64,000 nt of DNA from Candidatus Nitrospira nitrosa (GCF_001458735.1 NZ_CZQA01000001.1:868001-932000), one strand, 5' to 3'. Positions 6,183-16,001 are shown, numbered from the stretch's first letter. Notes: generated by a model from the letters alone, not told the origin. Program-made: numbers and translations.

Positions 6183-9167
6183 TTACGCCGTCAATCGCTG
6201 GTAGATCCTTGGCAGTTTGGTGGGAAGGGCATCGATGCTGTCGATGACACGGTAATGCACCTCCCCATACATGCGGCGCAGATAGTTGTCGGCTTCCTTG
6301 TCAACCGTCACGCAGAACGTCTCGACGCCCCGTTGCCTGGCTTCCCGGAGTGCCACTTTCGTATCTTCCAAGGCATAGTCGTCTTTGTACTGTTCATCCA
6401 ACGGCCGGCCGTCACTCAATAAGATGAGGATGCGGGTTTTCACCGAGCGCGCCAATAATTTGGCCGTGGCATGGCGGATGGCTGCCCCATCTCGGTTTTG
6501 GTGGCGAGGGGCTACGCTTCCTAACCGGTGAGCCGTCGCCGCGCCCAGCCGATCATCAAAGTCCTTGATCGTCAGAAACTCGACGTGCGCGCGCCCTTGG
6601 CTGGAGTAGGCGTAGAGGCCATATTGATCGCCGACCGCTTCAAGAGCTTCACAGAGCAGCACGAGTCCTTCCTTTTCAATATCGATCACCCTCCGCCCGT
6701 TGTCGAGCGTGCGACTTGTTGAGCCGCTGATATCGACGAGGAAGGCGACCGCCACATCGCGCTCGTGCTTTTCCCGCCTGATATACACATGGTCGTCTCC
6801 CTCGACCCCGACCCGTTGTTCTCCGATCCGTCGGACGATGGCATCGAGATCCACGTCCTCCCCATCCATTTGTCCCGCGATACGGCGGAACGCAGCAGGA
6901 CGTAACTGCTCAAAAAATCGGCGCAGAGATTTGACCGTGCTCTGACGAGCGGCGAGCGTTGTCGCTACGAATTCATCCGATCCGCGATCGGCCGGCCCTT
7001 CCACGACACGGCACCAATTCGGCCGATAGTCGTCGATTCGACAGTCCCACTCTGGATAGAAGATCACCCGCTCGTCTTGAGAGGTCATCCCCTGGAGTGG
7101 TTGCCGCTCACCTTCAACCGCGAGACACTCCTCCACGACCGACTGTAATGAGCGCCCACCACCCATGATCCCAGATGCCCGACGTTCTTGATCGCTGAGT
7201 CTGCCTTGGCTCGGCAGTTGGTCCGACTCCACCGATTGCCCTTCGACGCGCTCCTCACTCCACGTGACGAACTCCGGATGCATCGCACCGCGATAGGCTA
7301 CTTCCGCCACAGCTTGGTAGGTCTCGCCCGTTTGTTTGGGTTGTATCTCTTGTGGTTCTGGCTCCTTTGCTTCTTCCTGCTGCTCGACAGTGATCATCTC
7401 GCCACGAGCCACCAGAAGCTCTTCCATGCGAGTATAGACGGCATCAACCGCACGAACCGTGTCTTCTGCTACTGCGGTGGGCTTTAAAACGGACTGGCAC
7501 ATGCCCCACAGTAAAGACACTTCTTCCCGCACCGCCTTGGGTACGACAGCTTCTTCTGCTTCACCCGTGGAGAGCCTCAAGAGACAATCAACTATCAGTT
7601 CTTTCGCGGTCACCCCTTGGGCCGGATCACGCGGTGTGATCGCCTCGCCTGCCAGCCGCACGAGGTCAGGCCGAAGGCCTGGATATTCGGTTTGCAACAG
7701 ATACTCAACGCGTGCGTCTTCCAAGACGATCCAGAGGTCTCGGACAAGAACGGGATGCGGGTAGCACTCAAAGAGGGCTGCGAGGGTTTCGGGTCTTCCC
7801 CTCTTTGACTGACCATACCGGTGCTGAACCGTTTCGACAAGATCCGCCAGCGATTCAAGCTTCAGTCCGTAAGTACCAAACTCCAAGTGCCCGGCTTCAT
7901 GAGCCGCCATCACGATATACAAGCGCTCGTTCTCCGCAGCCGTTTGATATCGACGCAGCAGCGCCGGCAATGAAATGGTCCGACCGTCGGCACTGACCGT
8001 CGCGCGAGCTTGGGAAGTGACAGAATCTGGGAGCGCCGCCACGGCAACCTCAGTTCCACAGAGTCCTTGTACGAACAGCTTGACCCTTCGTGCAACCTGT
8101 CGAAAGGGGACACCGCTCAATGCGACTTCAACCGAACCAAGCGCCTTCTGTGATTCCGCCGCAAAATAGGCTCGGGCCCCGTCCGGACTATAGGCGAGCA
8201 CCTCCATGCCGGCTTTGAACCAATTCTCAAATCGCGCGACCGCTTCGGGCCCGCCCCCGATGAGTCCCACGAGTTCCGGAGCTCGATGAAGATACTGGAC
8301 GGTCGCTTCCGCGTCCTTCTCGGCCAGCAAGACCCCGTATTGCAAAACCTTGATCCGCCACTCCAGTGACGGCAGTACCCGCATCGCCGCCGGCGACGTG
8401 GCAAGCCACGTGAGACTCGACTCCGGTGAATGGTCTGCGAGCGCGAGACAAAGAGCTATGACCCGCCCGCGAACGGCCTCGTCCTCAATGTCTCTGAGGA
8501 TCATCGGGCTGGTTCTGAGAAATTCCATCGTCGCCATATAGTCCGGTTTTCCCAGACTATTGGTACCCACAAGCTTCATTCCCAGCATCGTCCAGCTGCG
8601 CACGTATTCGAGCGAAAGCACGGACACCAAGGTGGAAATGTGGTGGATAAACTCAAGTCCGACGACGACATTGATGTGCGTCAGCTCAATCCCAACGTCG
8701 AGCCACCGTCTCAGTTGGTCGGAGGGAACAGAGGCGACAATTTGTGGAGCCTGGCGTATGAACTCCAGTGCGACGTTGGCATCTTGTTCAGCAATCTCAA
8801 GACCGATCGTCAAGACTTCGGATCGGGCCTCAGGCTGTTCAATCAGTCCAAGGACCAACGGGCTTTCCTTGAAATACTTGAGTGCGGATGCGCCGGATGA
8901 TTCCGCTAATGTACTGCCAAGGTCCAGCCACAATATGAGAGGTGACAGTCCGCTCCTTCGGTCCAGTTCCGGAAGTGTTCCTATCGCCGCGCAGGCGGCT
9001 TTTGGGGAAAACTCCTCGAGTTCGTTCAGGAGCGTCAGAACCTGTGCACACACGTCTGGTTTGCCCGTCTCATGGACCAAACGCGTCACAAGACTCTCCG
9101 CAACCGTCGGACCCAATTCCGACGACAACCGGTCTCGCAAAATCTGTCGACTCGACACGTCCGTCAT
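6183..9167 (-). CDS. NorD/CbbO-like VWA-domain protein
   Basis: A 994-residue protein. The C-terminal ~200 residues are a von Willebrand A domain with the MIDAS motif 'VDISGSTS', followed by 'LLSDGRPLDE'. The middle has 'AAHEAGHLEFGTYG' near residue 425 and a helical, acidic linker, as in NorD/CbbO proteins that work with a MoxR-type AAA+ ATPase (NorQ/CbbQ) to insert cofactors or activate enzymes. The N-terminal ~330 residues contain repeated units like 'ALEFIRQAPQIVA' and 'ATVQYLHRAPELVG', about 35 residues apart, a helical-repeat array. No MoxR/CbbQ partner is in the window. The target enzyme is unknown. The start ATG at 9167 has no strong ribosome site. Confidence 0.85.
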   Translation of the reverse strand: MTDVSSRQILRDRLSSELGPTVAESLVTRLVHETGKPDVCAQVLTLLNELEEFSPKAACAAIGTLPELDRRSGLSPLILWLDLGSTLAESSGASALKYFKESPLVLGLIEQPEARSEVLTIGLEIAEQDANVALEFIRQAPQIVASVPSDQLRRWLDVGIELTHINVVVGLEFIHHISTLVSVLSLEYVRSWTMLGMKLVGTNSLGKPDYMATMEFLRTSPMILRDIEDEAVRGRVIALCLALADHSPESSLTWLATSPAAMRVLPSLEWRIKVLQYGVLLAEKDAEATVQYLHRAPELVGLIGGGPEAVARFENWFKAGMEVLAYSPDGARAYFAAESQKALGSVEVALSGVPFRQVARRVKLFVQGLCGTEVAVAALPDSVTSQARATVSADGRTISLPALLRRYQTAAENERLYIVMAAHEAGHLEFGTYGLKLESLADLVETVQHRYGQSKRGRPETLAALFECYPHPVLVRDLWIVLEDARVEYLLQTEYPGLRPDLVRLAGEAITPRDPAQGVTAKELIVDCLLRLSTGEAEEAVVPKAVREEVSLLWGMCQSVLKPTAVAEDTVRAVDAVYTRMEELLVARGEMITVEQQEEAKEPEPQEIQPKQTGETYQAVAEVAYRGAMHPEFVTWSEERVEGQSVESDQLPSQGRLSDQERRASGIMGGGRSLQSVVEECLAVEGERQPLQGMTSQDERVIFYPEWDCRIDDYRPNWCRVVEGPADRGSDEFVATTLAARQSTVKSLRRFFEQLRPAAFRRIAGQMDGEDVDLDAIVRRIGEQRVGVEGDDHVYIRREKHERDVAVAFLVDISGSTSRTLDNGRRVIDIEKEGLVLLCEALEAVGDQYGLYAYSSQGRAHVEFLTIKDFDDRLGAATAHRLGSVAPRHQNRDGAAIRHATAKLLARSVKTRILILLSDGRPLDEQYKDDYALEDTKVALREARQRGVETFCVTVDKEADNYLRRMYGEVHYRVIDSIDALPTKLPRIYQRLTA

Positions 9168-9266
9168 GATTTACTAACAGAATCAGCGTGAAGAGCGGAT
9201 TGTAAAGGAGCGAATTATCCTTGTAAACTAGCGGTTCTGCCCATTGTGGCTCACAGGAGGAGATGC

Positions 9267-9707
9267 ATGGCGGAACCGACACCAGAAAGCCTCGAGAAAA
9301 TCCAGAAGTTCATCACGGGGTTTGCAGAAAAAAGTGGAACGACGATGCATCCCAATGCCGCCGTGACGGAAGCGGTGGTCAAGGGATTGGCGTCCCATAT
9401 CGATGAACTGGGCAAACCGCTCTGTCCATGTAATTTCTATAAGGACAAAGAGGCCGAAGCCAAGCTCCGACGCTGGATCTGCGCGTGCGACGAAATGCAG
9501 ATCTACAAATACTGTCACTGCCTCCTGTTTGTGCGGGAAGATGGAATGCCTATTACGGAATATTTGCCGGAGGGTCACGAAGGTCGCGAGGTGTACGGGC
9601 TGATTACCGATCCAACTCCCGACAAAGGTCGTGCCCTCAAACACAAGGCGATCCCAGTCCTTACCGCCCAGGACGAATCAGCTACGGCGTCGGCGCCCTC
9701 AACATGA
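9267..9707 (+). CDS. ftrB: ferredoxin-thioredoxin reductase catalytic (beta) subunit
   Basis: Reduces thioredoxin-like proteins with electrons from ferredoxin through a 4Fe-4S cluster next to a redox disulfide. All six signature cysteines are present in the pattern CPC-x16-CxC-x8-CHC: 'LCPCNFYKD', 'WICACDE' and 'KYCHCLLF'. At 146 residues it is slightly longer than plant FTR-beta. The start at 9267 (MAEPTPES) is 6 bases after AGGAGG; an in-frame start at 9246 lacks such a site. No variable alpha subunit is visible nearby. The stop overlaps the start of the next gene (ATGA). It is transcribed away from the NorD-like gene. Confidence 0.9.
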   Translation: MAEPTPESLEKIQKFITGFAEKSGTTMHPNAAVTEAVVKGLASHIDELGKPLCPCNFYKDKEAEAKLRRWICACDEMQIYKYCHCLLFVREDGMPITEYLPEGHEGREVYGLITDPTPDKGRALKHKAIPVLTAQDESATASAPST

Positions 9708-10318
9708 TACGGCGTCATTGTGATTTTAGATGCTGGCTTGCATGCTTCCTGCTGATAAGCTGCTCGCTCGTGGACTCAGCAGAGGCTGCTGTCCCGAGCC
9801 CCCCGAATCCATCAACCTTCAATGAGAAAGAGTTATTCGCCTACAAAGCCAAAGGACATGGGAGCGCGGCAGGACAGGTGTTTTTGCGTACTGTTTCAGG
9901 CAAAGCGGTCACTCAAGCCGGTGCATCGATCGTATTGATTCCTATCACATCCTATACTCGCGCGTGGTTCGATAAGCAGGTGAGAGAGAGCACATGCTCA
10001 TCAAAAGGTGGAGCATCGTCTGAAACCCGTGCGACGCAGACGTCAACCGTCGACTGTTTTCGTGGGGTCATGGATCAACTACTGACGGACAAACGCCTGC
10101 TTCCCTATCTACGTGTGACGCGAGCCAACCCGACCGGTCACTTTTGGTTCACGAAAGTTCCCGCAGGCCGCTATTATGTGGTAAGCCTGCTCGAAGGCAG
10201 TGGTGGAGCTCACCAAGATGAGCGAGCGGTGGGGATCGCCTGGTTGACTCTTGAGCTTGATGCCGATGAAAAGGCGACAAACCTGGTGGTCACCGATTGC
10301 AAAAGCAGCCTCTGCTAA
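9704..10318 (+). CDS. secreted hypothetical protein with a beta-sandwich-like domain
   Basis: Starts in a 4-base ATGA overlap with the thioredoxin reductase gene, so it is probably translationally coupled. Residues 1-28 look like a signal peptide (basic start, then 'CWLACFLLISCSLVDSAEA'). The mature part has 'GQVFLRTVSGKAVTQAGASI' and 'GHFWFTKVPAGRYYVVSLLE', the strand pattern of carboxypeptidase-regulatory-like domains that are often found in periplasmic or surface proteins. Six cysteines after the signal could form disulfides. Family and function were not recognised with certainty. Confidence 0.75.
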   Translation: MIRRHCDFRCWLACFLLISCSLVDSAEAAVPSPPNPSTFNEKELFAYKAKGHGSAAGQVFLRTVSGKAVTQAGASIVLIPITSYTRAWFDKQVRESTCSSKGGASSETRATQTSTVDCFRGVMDQLLTDKRLLPYLRVTRANPTGHFWFTKVPAGRYYVVSLLEGSGGAHQDERAVGIAWLTLELDADEKATNLVVTDCKSSLC

Positions 10319-10370
10319 GCGACCGCCTCCATCATTGCTGGTCTGTCCGGTTCACCTATAGAGGTAGGCG

Positions 10371-11054
10371 ATGAGAATCCTACTAGTCGAAGATGATGCG
10401 GATTTGGCTCAGTTTATCCGAAAAGGATTGAAAGAAGAGCGGCATGCGGTCGATGTGGCCAATGACGGTGAAGCGGGCTTAGCACTGGCGTTGGACAACC
10501 CCTACGATCTCGTGATTCTCGACATCATGCTGCCCAAACTGGACGGTCTGACTGTCTGCCGCCGGATCCGTGACAAGGGCCTCTCCACCCCCGTGCTCCT
10601 GTTGACGGCACGCAACACGGTTGAAACGAAAGTTTCTGCGTATGACACGGGTGCGGATCAGTTTTTGGAGAAGCCGTTCGCATTCGTGGAATTGCTCGCC
10701 CGGGTTCGGGCCCTCTTGCGACGGGGCGGCTCTCAACAGCTGGCGCACCTTCAAGCGGCCGATCTTCGATTAGATCCGGCTTCGCACCGCGTCTGGCGTG
10801 CCGATCACGAAATCGCTCTCACCAATAAGGAGTACGCACTTCTCGAGTTTCTGCTGCGGAACAAGAATCGCGTGCTCACTCGAACGGCCATCATCGAGCA
10901 CGTGTGGGATATCAGTTATGACCCCATGACGAATATCGTCGACGCCCATATCCGCGCTCTTCGCGCCAAGATCGATCGAGATTATTCCCCTCCCTTGATC
11001 GCCACGGTTCGCGGCGCCGGGTACATGCTAGAAGAGCCGGACGCCTCCGCATGA
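10371..11054 (+). CDS. OmpR-family response regulator
   Basis: A 227-residue DNA-binding regulator. The receiver domain occupies residues 1-115, with the acidic pair in 'LLVEDDADLA', the phospho-acceptor aspartate D51 in 'DLVILDIMLPKLDG', the switch threonine in 'LLLTARN' and the conserved lysine in 'LEKPFAF'. The C-terminal winged helix (about 130-225) has 'LTNKEYALLEFLLRNKNRVLTR' and 'VDAHIRALRAKID'. It overlaps the sensor kinase gene by 4 bases, so they form one operon. It resembles the CopR/QseB group; the signal is unknown. Confidence 0.93.
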   Translation: MRILLVEDDADLAQFIRKGLKEERHAVDVANDGEAGLALALDNPYDLVILDIMLPKLDGLTVCRRIRDKGLSTPVLLLTARNTVETKVSAYDTGADQFLEKPFAFVELLARVRALLRRGGSQQLAHLQAADLRLDPASHRVWRADHEIALTNKEYALLEFLLRNKNRVLTRTAIIEHVWDISYDPMTNIVDAHIRALRAKIDRDYSPPLIATVRGAGYMLEEPDASA

Positions 11055-12490
11055 AATCTCTGCGCAGTCTGATCAGTTGGTCCGCCTTCGTCCTGATGGC
11101 CGGGCTTCTCCTGTTTTCCGGGCTCGTATATGCCGCCAGTGAAACCCTATTGCAACGGTTCGTCGACGGACGTCTGCTGGTCCTGGCGGAGAGTCTGGCC
11201 GAGTTTGTGGAGCAATATCCGGATATCCTCGAACGGCATGACCGTACCATTGCCCCCACGAATGAATTGACCCAAAGTCCAACGGAACAACATGTGCTGC
11301 CCGATGTCACACACGCCCTTCGAATCTTTTCAACTGACGGCCGACTCCTGTGGAGCAGTCCTCATGCTTCCCCACAAGACTCGCTGTCTCCCCGCGTACT
11401 AGAGCGAGTTCGGATTTCAACCCTCGTCTTCGACACACTGACCGCGCCGGACGGCACCCCTGCTCGACATCTCTTCCTCCCTCTTGTCGTACAGGGTGGT
11501 CGCCTCCGGTACGTGCTGCAGGCGGAAACATCCTTGCTGCACCATCATGAAACGCTCCGTGGGCTCGTGTTCTTGCTCAGCCTTGGATCCGGCGCCACGT
11601 TGTTTATGGCTTGGGTAGGAAGCCTCTGGCTGGCCCAAAAAGTGCTGGCTCCGATCGAAACACTGTGCAAAGGAGCCGAGACCATGTCGGAAGCCGATCT
11701 GGGGAAACGCTTGGCGCTCGATTCACCCTATCGAGAGTTTCGGCGACTCACCCAGGCGGTGAATTCTGTCTTGGACCAGTTCCAGCGTGGGAGTGAAGTG
11801 CAGCGAAATTTTTGCGAAATCGCCGCCCACGAAATGAAAACACCCTTGACCATCCTCCAGGGAAATCTGGAAGTGGCCCTCATGAAAGCCAGGACAACCG
11901 AGGAGTATCATGAGGTCCTGCTCAACAACCTCCAGCAGGTCGACCGGCTTATCGCCTTAACCCGCCCCTTGCTGACACTGGCGAAATTCACCAGTAGCAA
12001 GCCGCCCGTCAATCTCCTCCCGCTTGCGTTGGAGCCATTGATTCAGGAGCTCATAGATGAATTGATGCTCTTGGCGGATGACCGTCAGATCACGTTGACG
12101 TTCGAGCCTCAACCAGTACCGCCCGTGCTCGGCGACGCACAGTGGCTCAAGCAAGCCCTGATCAACCTGCTGGACAACGCGCTACGGTACACGCCCTCAG
12201 GCGGATCCGTGACCGTTCGTCTGCAGACAGTTGGACGTGAGGTCTCCATCGCCGTCGAAGATACCGGCCATGGCATCGAACCGGAGAATATCCCGCATCT
12301 CTTCGAGCGCTTCTACCGAACCGATTGGGCGCGAGCGAAAGATGCCGCCGGGACGGGTCTTGGGCTCCCCATTGTGAAGGAAATCATGGAAACCCACGGC
12401 GGAAGCATCTCCGTCACCAGTGACGTCAACAAGGGCTCCGTTTTCACTCTGCGGCTACCGGCGCTTGGTCAGCAAACACCTTCGGCTTAA
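11051..12490 (+). CDS. sensor histidine kinase (partner of the regulator at 10371)
   Basis: A 479-residue inner-membrane kinase. TM1 is 'FVLMAGLLLFSGLVYA' (residues 13-28) and TM2 lies near 178-198, bracketing a periplasmic sensor of about 145 residues. Then come a HAMP segment, the phospho-acceptor H-box 'AAHEMKTPLTILQG', the N-box 'LINLLDNALRYTP', G1 'VEDTGHGIEP', the F-box 'FERFYR' and G2 'GTGLGLPIVKEI'. All motifs look intact. The ATGA overlap with the regulator gene shows the pair is coupled. The sensor domain gives no ligand clue. Confidence 0.93.
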   Translation: MKSLRSLISWSAFVLMAGLLLFSGLVYAASETLLQRFVDGRLLVLAESLAEFVEQYPDILERHDRTIAPTNELTQSPTEQHVLPDVTHALRIFSTDGRLLWSSPHASPQDSLSPRVLERVRISTLVFDTLTAPDGTPARHLFLPLVVQGGRLRYVLQAETSLLHHHETLRGLVFLLSLGSGATLFMAWVGSLWLAQKVLAPIETLCKGAETMSEADLGKRLALDSPYREFRRLTQAVNSVLDQFQRGSEVQRNFCEIAAHEMKTPLTILQGNLEVALMKARTTEEYHEVLLNNLQQVDRLIALTRPLLTLAKFTSSKPPVNLLPLALEPLIQELIDELMLLADDRQITLTFEPQPVPPVLGDAQWLKQALINLLDNALRYTPSGGSVTVRLQTVGREVSIAVEDTGHGIEPENIPHLFERFYRTDWARAKDAAGTGLGLPIVKEIMETHGGSISVTSDVNKGSVFTLRLPALGQQTPSA

Positions 12491-12798
12491 CTGCCCATCA
12501 ACACACGACACTCCTCCACAAGCCACATTCTCGCGTCTTTGCTTTCTGCTCGGCAAAGTGATTTGGCTAATGTGACGGTTTGACAAATACCTTCCTCGCC
12601 ACCGTGTTCCCACCGCTGCAGGTTGGAGGTTTCAGGGAGACTCAGGATTGAGCATCCGCAAACTATTTAGGGTTAGACCACAGAACGAATCCTGGACGGG
12701 TTTATCGGCACCGCAAATCCGAACAGGCATCGGGTCGGCGAGCGACTTTTATTTACTGGTTGCGGAGATAACGAAACCCATTCAGTACATGATGGAGG
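12491..12798. other. intergenic, no gene supported
   Basis: About 310 bases lie between two convergent genes. A 72-codon frame starting at 12648 runs on into the antisense of the M48 gene and has no ribosome site or recognisable product. No strong terminator hairpin was seen. Confidence 0.6.
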
Positions 12799-13989
12799 TT
12801 ATGGCGTACTCTGGACAGGGTCCGTCGTTTGATGAGACGGCTCACCACATATTGAGCGGGTACTGACCCAATCAGCATCTGGCAAGAAAGTGGCTGGTTT
12901 CGTAGAGGCCTTGTTGCTCAGAGAGGCTAACCTCTTGATGCGATCCTCGGTGGAAGGGTGAGTCGAAAGATAAGCCCAGACGCCCGATGGATTGAGGGTC
13001 TTCTCATTCATGATCTGGTAAAAAGCGATCATATCTTGCGGATCGATGCCAGCGGCCTGCAGCATGTGGATGCCCAGTGCATCAGCTTCCTCCTCAAATT
13101 GTCGACCGTACTGCAACCGACCTAAGGTGCGCGCCCCCTCCAATCCATAGGCCATCGCCCCAGAAAAGTCTCCGGCAATCATGGCCAATAGAAGGCTTGT
13201 GGAGGCCTGCTCGATCATTGCTCTGGTGGTATGGCGTTTGAGAATATGCTGCAGCTCGTGGGCGAGCACCCCGGCGAATTGCCCGGGCGTTTCTGTTCGC
13301 TCCAGCAATCCACTGAAGACCACAATATACCCGCCAGGTAGAGCAAACGCGTTCATCGTTGGCTCACGGACAACAATGACGCGCATGACATAGGGCGACT
13401 GTGCCTGGCCCATCAGTGCAGCGAGAATGGTATCCAGCGTGTGTGTTCGGGCTGGATCCACGCAGCGGGAAGACGAAGGAGCCAGTTGCTCGATCACGGC
13501 GTCGCTTAAGCGGGTTTCCCATTCCACTGGGACTCGTGGCGCGATGACCGATGCCAGCCCAGGAATCCCCCACAGATACAGCGCGCCCCCGATAACGAGT
13601 ACGGCAAACGCGGCTACGACTGTAAGACGGGCACGGACTCCGCGATGGAGCGGATTGTGCAAATGCGTTGTCTGTACAGGAACTATCGTGTGCAGAGCGT
13701 TCAAGAAGGCGGGATCCGAAATTACGAGAACCTGAGCGGGTTCGGCTCCATATTCCAGACGGACCGGCTCACCCTTGTAGGCGCCTTGCGTTTGGCAGAT
13801 ACCGGCATAGGGCCACCTCAGTGTACGACCATCCTCCCCCATAATCTGGAGGGCATGGGCTGATACATGCACGGTGACCTGCTGTCGGGTGGCAGTTTTC
13901 CCGTCCAGATAATATCCGACCCAGGTCATGGAGGGCGTAACACTAGCCAAGGTCGAACCCGGTATCGAGAAACCCATCGAGACCTTCAC
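12799..13989 (-). CDS. M48-family zinc metalloprotease (membrane-anchored)
   Basis: A 396-residue protein. The zinc-binding 'AHELQHILKRH' lies in the middle, with the third ligand downstream in 'FEEEADALGIHML', as in M48 peptidases (HtpX/Oma1/BepA relatives). An N-terminal ~105-residue domain of beta-strands precedes one transmembrane helix ('VVAAFAVLVIGGALYLWG', about 122-139), so the protease domain probably faces the periplasm or is membrane-tethered. The start is a GTG that overlaps the stop of the upstream gene (GTGA); ATG at 13977 is an alternative. A role in envelope protein quality control is likely from family knowledge. Confidence 0.88.
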   Translation of the reverse strand: MKVSMGFSIPGSTLASVTPSMTWVGYYLDGKTATRQQVTVHVSAHALQIMGEDGRTLRWPYAGICQTQGAYKGEPVRLEYGAEPAQVLVISDPAFLNALHTIVPVQTTHLHNPLHRGVRARLTVVAAFAVLVIGGALYLWGIPGLASVIAPRVPVEWETRLSDAVIEQLAPSSSRCVDPARTHTLDTILAALMGQAQSPYVMRVIVVREPTMNAFALPGGYIVVFSGLLERTETPGQFAGVLAHELQHILKRHTTRAMIEQASTSLLLAMIAGDFSGAMAYGLEGARTLGRLQYGRQFEEEADALGIHMLQAAGIDPQDMIAFYQIMNEKTLNPSGVWAYLSTHPSTEDRIKRLASLSNKASTKPATFLPDADWVSTRSICGEPSHQTTDPVQSTP

Positions 13990-15110
13990 CCGTTGTCGAC
14001 GCTACTTGCAGTAGCCTGAGTGAGTGTATCGAGATTGGCGGGCCCCGTGAAGGTCAAGTGCTCGAAGATAAAGTGTGCATTTCGAATGGTGGTCCACGGC
14101 CATGCAAACCCCAAGGTGAACACGAGCAAACACACATTCACGAGTTTCAGGCGGCACAACTCCCCCCCGGTTCCCGTGAAGGCAAATCGGCTCTCGGCGA
14201 AGGAGGTGTGTTCCCAGTAATACCGCTGTCGCTTCGCGCTGTACCAAAACCAGTTCAACCCGAATGCGAACGGGGTGAGCAGAACAGCCAGACAGAAGTC
14301 CTTCGCCAGATCCCGACCCTGTCCGTCAAAGTGAAACGACTGATTGCCGACACGGGAATGGGAAATGAGAAAGGTCTGGCGGCGGGCATCATAAAATGGG
14401 TAGTAAGTCCCCACCGTGATCACATTCAAGAGTGCGCCGGTGAGATAGAGTTTGATGTATTGCCAGGCAGATCCCACAAACGAGCAACGAATGCCCCTCC
14501 AGGATGTTCGCGTGAGACGATACCGGCGCGCACCCACGGTGGCGATAGGAATAAAGATCACAAACAAGGCGCCGGCAAGAAACCGCGCGGAGGCCTGTAT
14601 CCAGACCTCCATCCCAAGGAGCTGTGGTCCCATCGCAAGACAAGCATAGGGGATGCCGAACACCGCGGTCGCCTTCAGAAAACCCCGGAAGAGTTCCGGT
14701 CCCGTGCCATGATACGCAAAGCGATCGCCGGCGAATTCGGTCTGGCTGAAGAGGTACTTCCGCACACGCGCCTTGGCCCAGAACATATACAGTCCACACG
14801 TGATAAGCGTGAGGAAGGTATTGACGAGAGAAATCCCAAAGAGAGACTCACCCTTCCCCGTGAAAGCAAACCGCCGAGGTTGCGGGAAATCTCCTTGTGC
14901 AGACGTTTCAAGAGGATCCTCTGCAACAGTAGAGACAGGACTCGCGGGCTGTTTTGCCTTGGCGGCCACTACGACAAACGGTGTGCGGCACCGTTGACAG
15001 TGCGCTCGCATGCGAGCTTCGAGCTTGTGGGCATTCCGAACTCGGTGCCGGGTGCGACATTGGTGACACGTCAGATGCAGTCCCTTGTCTGCTTGGAACA
15101 AGCCGAACAT
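13986..15110 (-). CDS. DUF898 (YjgN-like) membrane protein with N-terminal zinc ribbon
   Basis: The first ~50 residues hold a four-cysteine zinc ribbon ('LTCHQCRTRH' and 'AHCQRCRTPF') of the MJ0042 type. The rest is a DUF898 membrane domain, with repeated 'F.FTGKGESLFGI' / 'FAYHGTGPELFRGFLKA' / 'FHFDGQGRDLAKDF' / 'FAFTGTGGELCRLKLVN' units, each preceding hydrophobic helices. YjgN-type proteins have no settled function. It is coupled to the M48 gene by a 4-base overlap, suggesting a joint envelope role. AAGGAG lies upstream of the ATG at 15110. Confidence 0.85.
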   Translation of the reverse strand: MFGLFQADKGLHLTCHQCRTRHRVRNAHKLEARMRAHCQRCRTPFVVVAAKAKQPASPVSTVAEDPLETSAQGDFPQPRRFAFTGKGESLFGISLVNTFLTLITCGLYMFWAKARVRKYLFSQTEFAGDRFAYHGTGPELFRGFLKATAVFGIPYACLAMGPQLLGMEVWIQASARFLAGALFVIFIPIATVGARRYRLTRTSWRGIRCSFVGSAWQYIKLYLTGALLNVITVGTYYPFYDARRQTFLISHSRVGNQSFHFDGQGRDLAKDFCLAVLLTPFAFGLNWFWYSAKRQRYYWEHTSFAESRFAFTGTGGELCRLKLVNVCLLVFTLGFAWPWTTIRNAHFIFEHLTFTGPANLDTLTQATASSVDNG

Positions 15111-15172
15111 AGGTCACTCCTTCTCAACCTTGTTAGTGAGCCGTCTTGTCGGCCAATTCACTACCCGCCACC

Positions 15173-15766
15173 TCATAGTACCGGCTGGAGTTGATTGTGC
15201 GGACCTTCCGGTCGCGAGGTCGCGCGTGTCGGGAGGAGAGATTTATAGGTGCCGGTTGGATCCGCATACCCTGCCTCGACAATCTGCCACTGTTGCTGGC
15301 GCCTGTCCAAACGAACGTGCACCACCGCGCTCCCCGTTGTCCCGGAAACCATGAGGTGAAACTCTCCCGATCCTCCCTGCTCGTCCACCTGAATATGACT
15401 CTTCGGGAACCAGTCAAATTCCATCTCCGCACCCACGAGCTGCTCGATTTGTGGGTTGTGACGGACAAAAGCTTTGGACAGTTCATACGGCTCAGAAATC
15501 CTCAAGCCCTGCCAGACGCCATAACTGCCAAGGCCCGTCAGGATACAGAGCAGCACGCGTAGCCCGATGGAGAGCGGAACATTGACGATAGCTTCCGTCG
15601 CCCAATGTGCACGGGATGCGCAAGGAGTGGTGGCTCGATGTGAGGGAGAGAGCACCAGATTCGCATGGCAGCCCGTGCAGCTCACCTGTGTCACTCTTGA
15701 CTGATCCGCAATAGCCTCAATCTTTTGCTGGTGCTCGCAGATGGGACAGATGACGGTCATCGGCAC
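15173..15766 (-). CDS. zinc-ribbon membrane protein with Coa1-like domain
   Basis: 197 residues. The N-terminus has a zinc ribbon ('CPICEHQQ' and 'SCTGCHANL'). A transmembrane helix follows near residues 68-84 ('IGLRVLLCILTGLGSYGVW'). The C-terminal half contains 'SGEFHLMVSGTTGSAVVHV' then 'WQIVEAGY', the pattern I associate with cytochrome-oxidase-assembly Coa1-like domains; this is a similarity judgement made by eye. It is the first gene of the three-gene minus-strand run with DUF898 and M48, all of which carry membrane segments. Confidence 0.7.
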   Translation of the reverse strand: MPMTVICPICEHQQKIEAIADQSRVTQVSCTGCHANLVLSPSHRATTPCASRAHWATEAIVNVPLSIGLRVLLCILTGLGSYGVWQGLRISEPYELSKAFVRHNPQIEQLVGAEMEFDWFPKSHIQVDEQGGSGEFHLMVSGTTGSAVVHVRLDRRQQQWQIVEAGYADPTGTYKSLLPTRATSRPEGPHNQLQPVL

Positions 15767-16001
15767 TTCATGGCCTCCCTATTCGTCAGGGGCGGTTGCT
15801 CCGCTCAGCCCTCAACTGCTCCGGGATCAAACCCGTTGTGTCTTCAACAATGAGCGTTCATTGTTAAGGATATCCGAAAATTTACCCCCGGCAAGATAAC
15901 CTAAGGAAGATCTTATTAATTCTCACTTTTGCCCAGTCACCTCTCAAACCATTAGAGATTCGACTGGCTCTCAAGTGAAACTCTGAATTAATCAGACCTT
16001 C

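Noticed and set aside
12648-12866. 72-codon plus-strand frame after the sensor kinase
   Set aside because: No ribosome site or recognisable product, and its 3' third is antisense to the C-terminus of the M48 protease.
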